Shown here: positions 1 to 5,763 of the stretch, piece by piece
How positions within the stretch are numbered: position 1 is the stretch's first letter
How the letters are laid out: every line of letters starts with the position of its first letter
From: Pseudomonadota bacterium
GTDB lineage: Bacteria; Pseudomonadota; Alphaproteobacteria; ATCC43930; CGMCC-115725
Length of the DNA: 7,409 nucleotides
Direction: 5' to 3'
Assembly (NCBI GenBank): GCA_021790295.1
Contig: JAJYIC010000117.1
Coordinates: forward strand, 1-7,409
Made by a program: the position numbers and the translations under genes
The notes under the pieces: generated by a model
Told to the model about the DNA's origin: nothing
Seen by the model: only the letters and a program-made list of their open reading frames with translations
The model's database searches: none

Positions 1-1
1 G

Positions 2-340
2 ACCCTCGATCTTGCGGGACAGGCGCGTTTCGGTCCCGACGTCGAATGGATCGACGGGGTCGATTACGCGGTCGATGCGGGCCGCGCCCCCGCTTTCTAC
101 CGGGCGATCCGGAGCTATTGGCCGGCTCTCGCGGAAGGGGCGTTGCAACCCGGTTATGCCGGGATCAGGCCCAAGATCAGCGCCCCGGGAGAGCCCGCCG
201 CGGACTTTCTCGTGCAGGGCGAGGAAAGCCACGGTATTCGTGGCTTCCGCGCTCTTTACGGGATCGAATCGCCGGGCCGGGCCGCGGCCCTCTCTTTGGC
301 CGAAGAGGTCCTGGTGCGGCTCAAGAGAGGGGAAAGGTAG
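2..340 (+). CDS. FAD-dependent oxidoreductase, L-2-hydroxyglutarate oxidase-like (3' part)
   Basis: This is the C-terminal 112 residues of a gene whose start lies before the window; the reading frame begins at base 2 and ends at TAG 338-340. The visible part matches the end of the DadA-like FAD oxidoreductases related to L-2-hydroxyglutarate oxidase (LhgO). It has WIDGVDYAVD, then YAGIRPKISAPGEPAADF, then HGIRGFRALYGIESPG, and a final helix ALSLAEEVLVRL. In this family the GxRPK and ESPG segments help form the FAD and substrate site, and such enzymes oxidise 2-hydroxy acids or amines and pass electrons to FAD. The usual ESPGLT is ESPGRA here. The N-terminal Rossmann motif is outside the window, so the substrate cannot be deduced. 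The stop is 20 nt before ald, so the two genes are probably co-transcribed. Family assignment is firm; the specific substrate is a guess. Confidence 0.8.
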   Translation, partial: TLDLAGQARFGPDVEWIDGVDYAVDAGRAPAFYRAIRSYWPALAEGALQPGYAGIRPKISAPGEPAADFLVQGEESHGIRGFRALYGIESPGRAAALSLAEEVLVRLKRGER

Positions 341-360
341 GGCTTTAAAGGAGGCGGGCG

Positions 361-1479
361 ATGCTGATCGGCGTTCCGAAGGAGGTCAAGGTTCATGAAT
401 ACCGCGTCGGCCTCTCCCCGGCGAGCGTGCGCGAACTTGCCCATCACGGGCACAAGATCGTGGTCGAAAGCGGCGCCGGCGCCGCCATCGGTTTTTCCGA
501 CGAAGCCTATGAGGCTGCGGGCGCCGGCATCCTCGCGCGCGCGGCCGACGTCTTTGCGGTCGCCGAACTGGTGGTCAAGGTCAAAGAGCCTCAGCCGGAG
601 GAAATTGCCTCTTTGCGCGAAGACCAGGTGCTTTTCACCTATCTCCATCTCGCCGCCGACAAGACCCTCGCTTTGGCGCTTTTGCGTACCGGGGTCGCCG
701 CCATCGGTTACGAGACGGTCGGCGACGGCAAGGGCGGCCTGCCGCTTCTCGCGCCGATGAGCGAGGTTGCAGGGCGCATGGCGGTGCAGGTCGGGGCCCA
801 TTGCCTCGAAAAAGAAGAAGGCGGGATCGGCGTCCTTCTGGGCGGGGTTCCGGGCGTGCCGGCGGCCAAGGTCGTGATCCTGGGCGGCGGCGTCGCCGGC
901 ACCAACGCCGCGCGCATGGCGATGGGCATGGAGGCGACCGTCACCGTCATCGACCGCTCCCTGCCGCGCCTTTACGAGCTCGATCTGCAATTCGGCGCGC
1001 AACTGCACACGCTTTTTTCGACGATGGAAAGCATCGAGAGCGAAGTCAGCGCGGCCGATCTCGTCATCGGCGCGGTCCTCGTTCCGGGCGCAGCGACGCC
1101 AAAGCTCGTCAAACGCGAGCTCGTGCGGGCGATGAAAACGGGTGCGGTCATCGTCGACGTCTCGATCGATCAGGGCGGCTGTTTCGAGACCAGCAGGCCG
1201 ACGACGCATGCCGCCCCGACCTATGTCGAAGAGGGGGTGGTCCATTATTGCGTCACCAACATGCCGGCGGCGGTGGCGCGCACCTCGACCGTCGCGCTCA
1301 ACAATGCGACCCTTCCTTTTGTTATCGCTCTTGCCGACCGCGGCTGGCGGCGGGCCTTGAACGAGGATCCTTACCTGCGAGAAGGCCTCAATCTTTGCCG
1401 CGGCCGGGTCACCCACCCGGCGGTCGCGCGCGAACTCGAGCTTCCCGCGGTCGATGCGGAAGAGGCGTTGACGCAATGA
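361..1479 (+). CDS. ald: Alanine dehydrogenase
   Basis: This cytoplasmic NAD-dependent enzyme interconverts L-alanine and pyruvate plus ammonia. It is used to burn alanine as carbon and nitrogen source, or to assimilate ammonia and rebalance NADH. The 372 aa match the family's usual length of about 370. Key residues fall at the classical positions: Arg15 and Lys75 (pyruvate binding), His96 and Asp270 (catalysis), a nucleotide loop LGGGVAG at 174-180, and Asp198 in VIDRS. Asp198 is the acidic residue that reads the adenine ribose and favours NAD over NADP. The MPAAVARTST segment at 301-310 is also typical. The start is well supported by AAAGGAGG at 347-354, six bases before ATG, and the N-terminus MLIGVPKEVK is the canonical one. 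It follows the FAD oxidoreductase by 20 nt, suggesting a small catabolic operon. No leucine-responsive regulator gene is visible nearby. Confidence 0.97.
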   Translation: MLIGVPKEVKVHEYRVGLSPASVRELAHHGHKIVVESGAGAAIGFSDEAYEAAGAGILARAADVFAVAELVVKVKEPQPEEIASLREDQVLFTYLHLAADKTLALALLRTGVAAIGYETVGDGKGGLPLLAPMSEVAGRMAVQVGAHCLEKEEGGIGVLLGGVPGVPAAKVVILGGGVAGTNAARMAMGMEATVTVIDRSLPRLYELDLQFGAQLHTLFSTMESIESEVSAADLVIGAVLVPGAATPKLVKRELVRAMKTGAVIVDVSIDQGGCFETSRPTTHAAPTYVEEGVVHYCVTNMPAAVARTSTVALNNATLPFVIALADRGWRRALNEDPYLREGLNLCRGRVTHPAVARELELPAVDAEEALTQ

Positions 1480-1523
1480 CGCCACGCTCGCAAAGAAAAA
1501 CCCTCTCTTCAGGGGCGGCGGGG

Positions 1524-1555
1524 GACGCGGCCTATGGAACGGCAAAGCCCGCGTC
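1524..1555. repeat. Imperfect hairpin in the ald-methyltransferase spacer
   Basis: GACGCGG at 1524-1530 is the exact reverse complement of CCGCGTC at 1549-1555, with an 18-nt spacer. The spacer holds a mini stem GGC-AAA-GCC (1541-1549) whose last base overlaps the outer arm. It lies in the 126-bp non-coding gap after ald. No T-run follows, so it is not a classical intrinsic terminator. A 7-bp repeat can arise by chance in GC-rich DNA of this length. The rest of the gap shows no clear promoter. Confidence 0.25.
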
Positions 1556-1605
1556 ACCATTTCAGGCGATAGAGGAGCGAGGCGGGGAATGCGGCAGCCT
1601 TCGGG

Positions 1606-2250
1606 ATGAACAGTCCAGCTGAGTTCGTGCCTCTGGCGGGTGCGGCGAGAGTGCCGAGGCCGGCCTTTGCGAGAGAGATCGACGAGGCCGCGATCGCCGC
1701 CGTCACAGGGCTTTACCGCGAGGTCTTTGCGCCCGGAGGGGCGATCCTCGATGTGATGTCGGGTTGGCTCAGCCACCTGCCGCCGGAAGTTCCTTACAAA
1801 AGGGTGGTCGGGATCGGGATCGAGGCCGGCGAACTGGCCGAAAACCCGTTTCTCGATGAATGGCGGGTTCAGGATTTGAACCGCGATCCGCGCCTGCCTT
1901 TTGCCGCCGGGGAGTTCGACGGGGCGGCGATCTGCGTCTCGGTGCAATACCTGACCCGGCCCTGCCAGGTGATCCGCGAGATCGGGCGGGTTCTCAAACC
2001 GGGCGGGCCTTTGATCGTCACCTTTTCGACCTGCTGCCGGCCGCGTCCGGCGATCGCCTGCTGGCGGATTTTCGACGATGCCGGTCACCTTTGCCTCGTC
2101 GCCCATTATTTTGCCGAAGCCGGCAATTGGACCGACCTACGCTGCCTCGACCGCACCCCTTCGCGCGCGGGGGCGCCCCTTTACGCCGTCATCGGCAGAA
2201 GCCTCGGGCCCGCTTCTGCGGACGCGGCGGCCTGCGATCAGGTGTCGTAG
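1606..2250 (+). CDS. SAM-dependent methyltransferase-like protein (type 11 fold)
   Basis: The 214-aa product resembles class I (Rossmann-like) methyltransferases of the Methyltransf_11 type, which move a methyl group from S-adenosylmethionine to a small molecule or protein; the substrate is unknown. Visible landmarks are a motif I region ILDVMSGWLSHLP (48-59), a second strand VVGIGIEAGELAENP (67-81), DLNRDPRLPF (90-99), and the post-motif SVQYLTRP (112-119). These are followed by the very typical IGRVLKPGGPLIVTFS (126-141). Motif I lacks the normal D/E-x-G-x-G-x-G glycines; homologues I recall share the DLMSSWVSHLP variant, so this is a subfamily trait rather than damage. ATG 1606 is chosen because TAG at 1570-1572 closes the frame upstream and no other start lies between. 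The ribosome site is weak (CGGGA just before ATG). The 3' end overlaps the opposing apt gene by 13 bp. Catalytic activity has not been shown. Confidence 0.75.
   Translation: MNSPAEFVPLAGAARVPRPAFAREIDEAAIAAVTGLYREVFAPGGAILDVMSGWLSHLPPEVPYKRVVGIGIEAGELAENPFLDEWRVQDLNRDPRLPFAAGEFDGAAICVSVQYLTRPCQVIREIGRVLKPGGPLIVTFSTCCRPRPAIACWRIFDDAGHLCLVAHYFAEAGNWTDLRCLDRTPSRAGAPLYAVIGRSLGPASADAAACDQVS
2195..2219. terminator. Hairpin near the methyltransferase/apt convergent ends
   Basis: GCAGAAGC (2195-2202) and GCTTCTGC (2212-2219) form a perfect 8-bp stem with a 9-nt loop. It lies inside the last codons of the methyltransferase gene and 18 nt beyond the apt stop. On the apt transcript it would sit just downstream of the coding region, where a terminator or 3'-end-protecting hairpin is expected. 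There is no T-run on either strand, so factor-independent termination is doubtful. Confidence 0.35.
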
Positions 2251-2753
2251 GCGACCATCGAGGTCAGAGGGACATCGATCCGCCTGCGCCCCTGCAAAAA
2301 CGAGAGCTCGATGATGCAGGCGGCGGCGCAGACGATCCCGCCCTGGCGGCGGACGAGAGAAATCGCGGCCTCCATCGTGCCCCCGGTCGCGAGGAGATCG
2401 TCGAGGACGACGATCCTCTGTCCCGGGCGGATCATGTCTTCCTGGATCTCGATGGTGTCGGTTCCGTACTCGAGGGCGTAGCTGAAGGCGGCGGTCTTGC
2501 CGGGAAGGCGGCCCTTTTTGCGGACCATCGCAAAGCCGAGCCCGAGTTCATAGGCAAGAGGGGCGGCGACGAGAAACCCGCGCGATTCGATGCCGACGAG
2601 AAGATCGGGCCTCGAGGGCGCGAGCGCCGCAGAAAGACGCTCGATCGTGGTCCGCCACGCCTCGGGATGAGCGATGAGGGTGGAAATGTCGTAAAAGAGG
2701 ATCCCGGGCCTCGGGAAATCGGGGATCGAACGAATATGATCTTTCAGATCCAT
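2238..2753 (-). CDS. apt: Adenine phosphoribosyltransferase
   Basis: This cytoplasmic purine-salvage enzyme joins adenine to PRPP to give AMP and pyrophosphate. The 171 aa are the normal family length. The PRPP-binding loop VVLDDLLATGGT (115-126) is textbook, preceded by the family signatures IPDFPRPGILFYDIS (10-24) and VGIESRGFLVAAPLA (53-67), and by the flexible RKKGRLPG segment (78-85). The FxDIS motif carries Tyr21 where many bacterial enzymes have Arg (FRD); I believe some acetic acid bacteria share this. ATG at 2753 (read on the minus strand) is preceded by AAAGG (2763-2767) nine bases away, which supports the start. The gene stands alone on this strand. Its 3' end overlaps the methyltransferase stop by 13 bp, and it diverges from the MCE transporter operon. 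Identification is secure. Confidence 0.97.
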   Translation of the reverse strand: MDLKDHIRSIPDFPRPGILFYDISTLIAHPEAWRTTIERLSAALAPSRPDLLVGIESRGFLVAAPLAYELGLGFAMVRKKGRLPGKTAAFSYALEYGTDTIEIQEDMIRPGQRIVVLDDLLATGGTMEAAISLVRRQGGIVCAAACIIELSFLQGRRRIDVPLTSMVAYDT

Positions 2754-2768
2754 GAGGCTTGACCTTTG

Positions 2769-2783
2769 GGGGTGAAACGCCCC
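2769..2783. repeat. Mini-hairpin in the apt/MCE-operon divergent spacer
   Basis: GGGGTG (2769-2774), loop AAA, CGCCCC (2778-2783) form a six-pair stem with one G-U pair on the + strand, followed by TTTT. Read on the minus strand it lies one base upstream of the apt ribosome site AAAGG (2763-2767), so it could affect access to that site if it is transcribed. A second small stem, CCGC-TTTTT-GCGG, lies at 2800-2812. I see no confident -35/-10 pair in this 80-bp spacer. A TTGACC at 2759-2764 has no -10 partner at usual spacing. Confidence 0.3.
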
Positions 2784-2816
2784 TTTTCCTGCCGAATAAC
2801 CGCTTTTTGCGGGTTT

Positions 2817-2823
2817 GGAAAGG
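2817..2823 (+). promoter_or_regulatory. Ribosome-binding site that sets the permease start
   Basis: GGAAAGG ends 10 nt before ATG 2834. The same frame is open further upstream to a TTG at 2759, but that would add 25 residues of uncharacteristic sequence, would lie six bases from the apt start codon and has no ribosome site of its own. The ATG at 2834 is therefore preferred. Confidence 0.55.
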
Positions 2824-2833
2824 CGTTGTCCTT

Positions 2834-4000
2834 ATGCCGAACGCCAAAGCCGCGGGGTCTGCGGCCTTCGAGGCGCCCACTCTCGCGGTTTTCGAGGAAG
2901 GCGGGGGCTTTGTCCTGCGCGCCGAAGGGGAGTGGCTGGTCGAGACCGCGGGTCTTCTCGACGAGACGCTTTCGCGTCTCGCCTTGCCGAAAGGGGGCCG
3001 CGTCGTTTTCGATCTTTCGCGGCTGAGCCGCCTCGACACCGCCGGAGCCTGGCTTCTTCTGCGCACGGAAGGGGAGCTTTCCCGCCGCGCAAACCGCGTC
3101 GAGATGCGCGGCCTGCCGCCGCTTTTTGCGCCGCTACTGGCGCAGCTGAGGGCGAGCGGCGCGGGAGCCGGGCCGGGGGCCTTGCGCGAGGAAGTTTCCC
3201 CTTTTCTCGCCTTTCTCGCCCACCTCGGCGAAATCACCCTTTCCCTTTCCCGCCGCGGCGCCGGCATGCTCGCTTTTTTCGGCGTGATCGTCGCTGCCGC
3301 GGCGACGCTTCTCGGACACCCGCGCCGCCTCAGGTTCAAGGCGACAATCGTGCAGATGGAAGACACCGGGGTCAATGCCTTGGCGATCGTCGGCCTCCTC
3401 TCGTTCCTCATCGGCATCGTCATCGCCTATCAGGGCTCGGATCAACTGCGCCGTTTCGGCGCCGAGATCTATACGGTCAATCTCCTCGGCGTCGGCATCC
3501 TGCGCGAACTCGGGGTTCTGATGACCGCGATCATCGTCGCCGGCCGTTCGGGAAGCGCATTCACCGCGCAGATCGGAACCATGCGCGTCACCGAGGAGAT
3601 CGACGCCTTGCGCGCGATCGGCCTCGACCCGGTCGAGGTTCTGGTGATGCCGCGTTTCATCGCCCTTCTTTTGACCTTGCCGATGCTGACCCTTTTCGCC
3701 GATTTCATGGGGCTTCTCGGCGGCGCCTTCCTGTCGGCGACCGCGCTCGGGATACCGATTCCGCAATTCCTCGGCCAATTGCGTTCGGCGTTGAGCCCTT
3801 CGACCTTCTGGATCGGCCTCATCAAGGCCCCGTTTTTTGCCGCAATCATCGCCCTTATCGGCTGTTACGAAGGGTTCGAAGTCTCGCGCAGCGCCGAAAG
3901 CGTGGGGCGTCTGACGACCCTTTCCGTCGTCGAATCGATCTTTCTCGTAATCGTTACCGACGCCGCCTTTTCGGTCCTCTTTTCGGTGCTGCGGATATGA
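2834..4000 (+). CDS. MlaE-family ABC permease with N-terminal STAS domain
   Basis: This is the inner-membrane permease of an MCE-type phospholipid ABC transporter; start ATG 2834 gives 388 aa. An N-terminal STAS domain (about 20-105) contains RVVFDLSRLSRLDTAG, the strand-loop of SpoIIAA/MlaB-like proteins. In E. coli that role is played by the separate protein MlaB. A linker (106-130) leads to the MlaE core, with hydrophobic segments near 145-160, 182-199, 225-237, 275-308, 332-346 and 363-385. Within it lies the conserved cytosolic segment GRSGSAFTAQIGTMRVTEEI (238-257), which includes the EID-type coupling motif. The stop TGA overlaps the ATG of the ATPase gene (ATGA, 3997-4000), so the two are translationally coupled. 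Known of the family: two permeases bind two ATPases, and MCE proteins sit on the periplasmic side. The direction of transport cannot be read from sequence. No symbol is given because the operon is not a straight mla ortholog. Confidence 0.92.
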   Translation: MPNAKAAGSAAFEAPTLAVFEEGGGFVLRAEGEWLVETAGLLDETLSRLALPKGGRVVFDLSRLSRLDTAGAWLLLRTEGELSRRANRVEMRGLPPLFAPLLAQLRASGAGAGPGALREEVSPFLAFLAHLGEITLSLSRRGAGMLAFFGVIVAAAATLLGHPRRLRFKATIVQMEDTGVNALAIVGLLSFLIGIVIAYQGSDQLRRFGAEIYTVNLLGVGILRELGVLMTAIIVAGRSGSAFTAQIGTMRVTEEIDALRAIGLDPVEVLVMPRFIALLLTLPMLTLFADFMGLLGGAFLSATALGIPIPQFLGQLRSALSPSTFWIGLIKAPFFAAIIALIGCYEGFEVSRSAESVGRLTTLSVVESIFLVIVTDAAFSVLFSVLRI

Positions 4001-4794
4001 AGAACGGGGAAGGGCAGGGAGAGCCGATCATCCGCGTGCGCGGGCTCGTCAATCGCTTTGGCGGCGAAAGCGTTCACGACGGGCTCGATCTCGACGTCCT
4101 GCGCGGCGAGGCTTTGGGCGTCGTCGGCGGTTCGGGGAGCGGCAAATCGGTTCTCCTGCGCACCATCATCGGCCTCAACCATCCGCAAGGGGGGAGAGTC
4201 GAGGTGTTCGGCAAGGACGTTTTCTCCCTCACGGAGCGCGAAAGGCGGGCGCTCGAACGGCGCTGGGGCGTGCTCTTTCAGGACGGAGCGCTCTTTAGTT
4301 CGCTCACCGTCGCCGAAAATATCGCCGTGCCGCTCGAGGAATATCTGGCGCTGCCGCAACGCCTCGTCGAAGAGATCGCCCGTTTCAAGATCGGCCTCGT
4401 CCGCCTGCCGCCCGAGGCGGGGGCGAAATATCCGGCCGCGCTTTCGGGCGGGATGAGAAAGCGCGCCGGACTCGCGCGGGCGCTTGCCCTCGACCCCGAG
4501 ATCCTTTTTCTCGACGAGCCGACCTCTGGCCTCGATCCCATCGCCGCAGGCGAACTCGACAGCCTCGTTCGCGATCTGAAAACGAGCCTCGGCCTCACCG
4601 TCTTCCTCGTCACCCATGATCTCGACAGCCTTCAGGCGATCTGCGACCGCATCGCCGTTCTCGTCGATAAAAGGCTGCGCGTCGGGACCCTCGAAGAGCA
4701 TCTTCAGAGCGACCACCCCTGGACCGTTGCCTATTTCCACGGGCCGCGCGCACGCGCTCTGGGTGTCGAAAGGGCTGAAAGCCGTCCTCGATAG
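3997..4794 (+). CDS. MlaF-like ABC transporter ATP-binding protein
   Basis: This cytosolic ATPase drives the MlaE-type permease. The 265-aa product has every motif of an active ABC ATPase: Walker A GGSGSGKS (44-51), Q-loop Gln95 in VLFQDGALF, signature LSGGMRKR (149-156), Walker B ILFLDEP (169-175), D-loop SGLDP (177-181) and switch His207 in VTHD. LFQDGALFSSLTVAENI and SGGMRKRAGLARALA are specific hallmarks of the MlaF/Ttg2A/MCE-ATPase branch rather than of general importers. ATG 3997 overlaps the permease stop (ATGA), and I see no good ribosome site of its own, which fits translational coupling. The long open frame continues upstream of this ATG, but that part is only a shadow of the permease gene. 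The MCE-protein gene begins 24 nt downstream. Function is secure at the family level; the lipid cargo is inferred. Confidence 0.95.
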   Translation: MKNGEGQGEPIIRVRGLVNRFGGESVHDGLDLDVLRGEALGVVGGSGSGKSVLLRTIIGLNHPQGGRVEVFGKDVFSLTERERRALERRWGVLFQDGALFSSLTVAENIAVPLEEYLALPQRLVEEIARFKIGLVRLPPEAGAKYPAALSGGMRKRAGLARALALDPEILFLDEPTSGLDPIAAGELDSLVRDLKTSLGLTVFLVTHDLDSLQAICDRIAVLVDKRLRVGTLEEHLQSDHPWTVAYFHGPRARALGVERAESRPR

Positions 4795-4818
4795 ATAACG
4801 GGTGCGGGAGAAGAAAGG

Positions 4819-5763
4819 ATGGAAAGAAGAGCCCATTATGTCGCCGTCGGCTCTTTCGTCCTGGCGATGATCCTCCTCGGCTTTGTCGCCCTTTTGTGGC
4901 TCGGCCGGGTACAGATCTCCGAACGCCTCGAACGCTATTACATCTTTTTCAGGGGTCCGGTGAACGGCCTGACCAAAGGCTCTTCGGTCCAATACGACGG
5001 CATCCCCGTCGGCCGCGTCGTCGATGTCCGCGTCGATCCCGACAACATCGAACAAAGCCAGGTGACGGTCGCGATCGACCTCTCTCTCGTACGCATAAAA
5101 ACCGATGCGCGCGCCTATCTCGACACCAATATCTTGAGCGGCGTCTCGACGGTCCAATTGCGCGGCGGAACGCAAAAAGCGCCCGATCTCAAACCGATGC
5201 CGGGGCACAAATATGCGAAGATCCTGCCGGGAGAGTCCTCTCTGCAAAGGGTCTATGCATCGGCGCCGCAGGTTCTGGAAAAGTTCACCATCGTGGCCGA
5301 CGACCTTCATGCCCTCTTGAACCGCAAGAACCGCAAAGCCTTTGGCGCGAGCCTTGCCAATATGCAGGCTTTGACGGGCTCGCTCGCGCGGCGCAGCAAA
5401 GAGCTCGGGGGCCTCGTTCACAACGCCGCCGGAGCCGCCGGCGCACTGCGCTCTCTTGCCGTCAGCCTCGATCGCAGCTATTCCGGCAAAGGGGGCTTGA
5501 AAGAGCGATTGACTTTGCTTCTGCGCGATTACGACGCTCTTGCGCAAAGCCTCAAGGGCGGCAGCCGCGAGTTCGACGCCATGATGCGGGAAACGAGGCC
5601 CGGAGTGCGCGATTTCACAAAGAGCACCTTGCCCAAGCTCGACGCTCTCCTCGCGCGCGCGCACCGCCTTGTGACGAGGCTCGACCGGGTGACGAAAAAG
5701 ATCGAGGACAATCCCTCAGTCCTCGTTTTCGGCGAAGAGCGCCGCGGATATAAACCGCGATGA
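4819..5763 (+). CDS. MlaD-family MCE protein with long helical tail
   Basis: This is the periplasmic substrate-binding component of the lipid transporter, anchored in the inner membrane. Of 314 aa, residues 1-8 are a short basic N-terminus and about 9-29 form one membrane segment (VAVGSFVLAMILLGFVALLWL). A single MCE domain follows (about 38-115) with the family signatures GPVNGLTKGSSVQYDGIPVGRV and, near 104-117, NILSGVSTVQLRGG. The region 140-295 is rich in Ala, Leu, Lys and Arg and looks alpha-helical. The tail ends with NPSVLVFGEERRGYKP (298-313), a C-terminal motif I associate with this branch of MCE proteins. E. coli MlaD is only about 183 aa, so this protein carries an extra helical extension of well over 100 residues. 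In PqiB and actinobacterial Mce proteins such helices assemble into a hollow needle toward the outer membrane. GGGAG (4806-4810), eight bases before ATG, supports the start. The stop overlaps the lipoprotein ATG (ATGA, 5760-5763). Confidence 0.92.
   Translation: MERRAHYVAVGSFVLAMILLGFVALLWLGRVQISERLERYYIFFRGPVNGLTKGSSVQYDGIPVGRVVDVRVDPDNIEQSQVTVAIDLSLVRIKTDARAYLDTNILSGVSTVQLRGGTQKAPDLKPMPGHKYAKILPGESSLQRVYASAPQVLEKFTIVADDLHALLNRKNRKAFGASLANMQALTGSLARRSKELGGLVHNAAGAAGALRSLAVSLDRSYSGKGGLKERLTLLLRDYDALAQSLKGGSREFDAMMRETRPGVRDFTKSTLPKLDALLARAHRLVTRLDRVTKKIEDNPSVLVFGEERRGYKPR

Noticed and set aside
470..485. 16-bp perfect palindrome of G and C only inside ald
   Set aside because: It encodes the Gly/Ala run SGAGAA of alanine dehydrogenase, and GGC/GCC codon alternation explains it.
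1403..1421. 7-bp stem with 5-nt loop near the end of ald, possible terminator
   Set aside because: It lies wholly within conserved coding sequence more than 50 bp before the stop and has no T-run.
256..2106. 616-codon open frame on the minus strand opposite ald and the methyltransferase gene
   Set aside because: It is a mirror of GC-rich coding sequence: the product is Arg/Asp/His-rich and low in hydrophobic order, matches no family, and lies opposite two well-identified genes.
2759..2833. TTG start giving a 413-aa permease
   Set aside because: The extra 25 residues do not resemble a STAS N-terminus, lack a ribosome site, and would place the start within the apt translation-initiation region.
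2815..3996. In-frame upstream extension of the ATPase gene across the permease gene (a possible giant fusion)
   Set aside because: The translated extension is Arg/Pro-rich shadow of the permease frame. ABC domain sequence begins only after ATG 3997, which overlaps the permease stop in a normal ATGA junction.
5652..5662. Alternating CG tract, potential Z-DNA; a similar one lies at 534-543
   Set aside because: Short, and explained by Ala/Arg codons in GC-rich genes.
3865..5664. 599-codon open frame on the minus strand opposite the ATPase and MCE genes
   Set aside because: Same type of shadow; the + strand genes there have complete conserved motifs, and the antisense product shows none.
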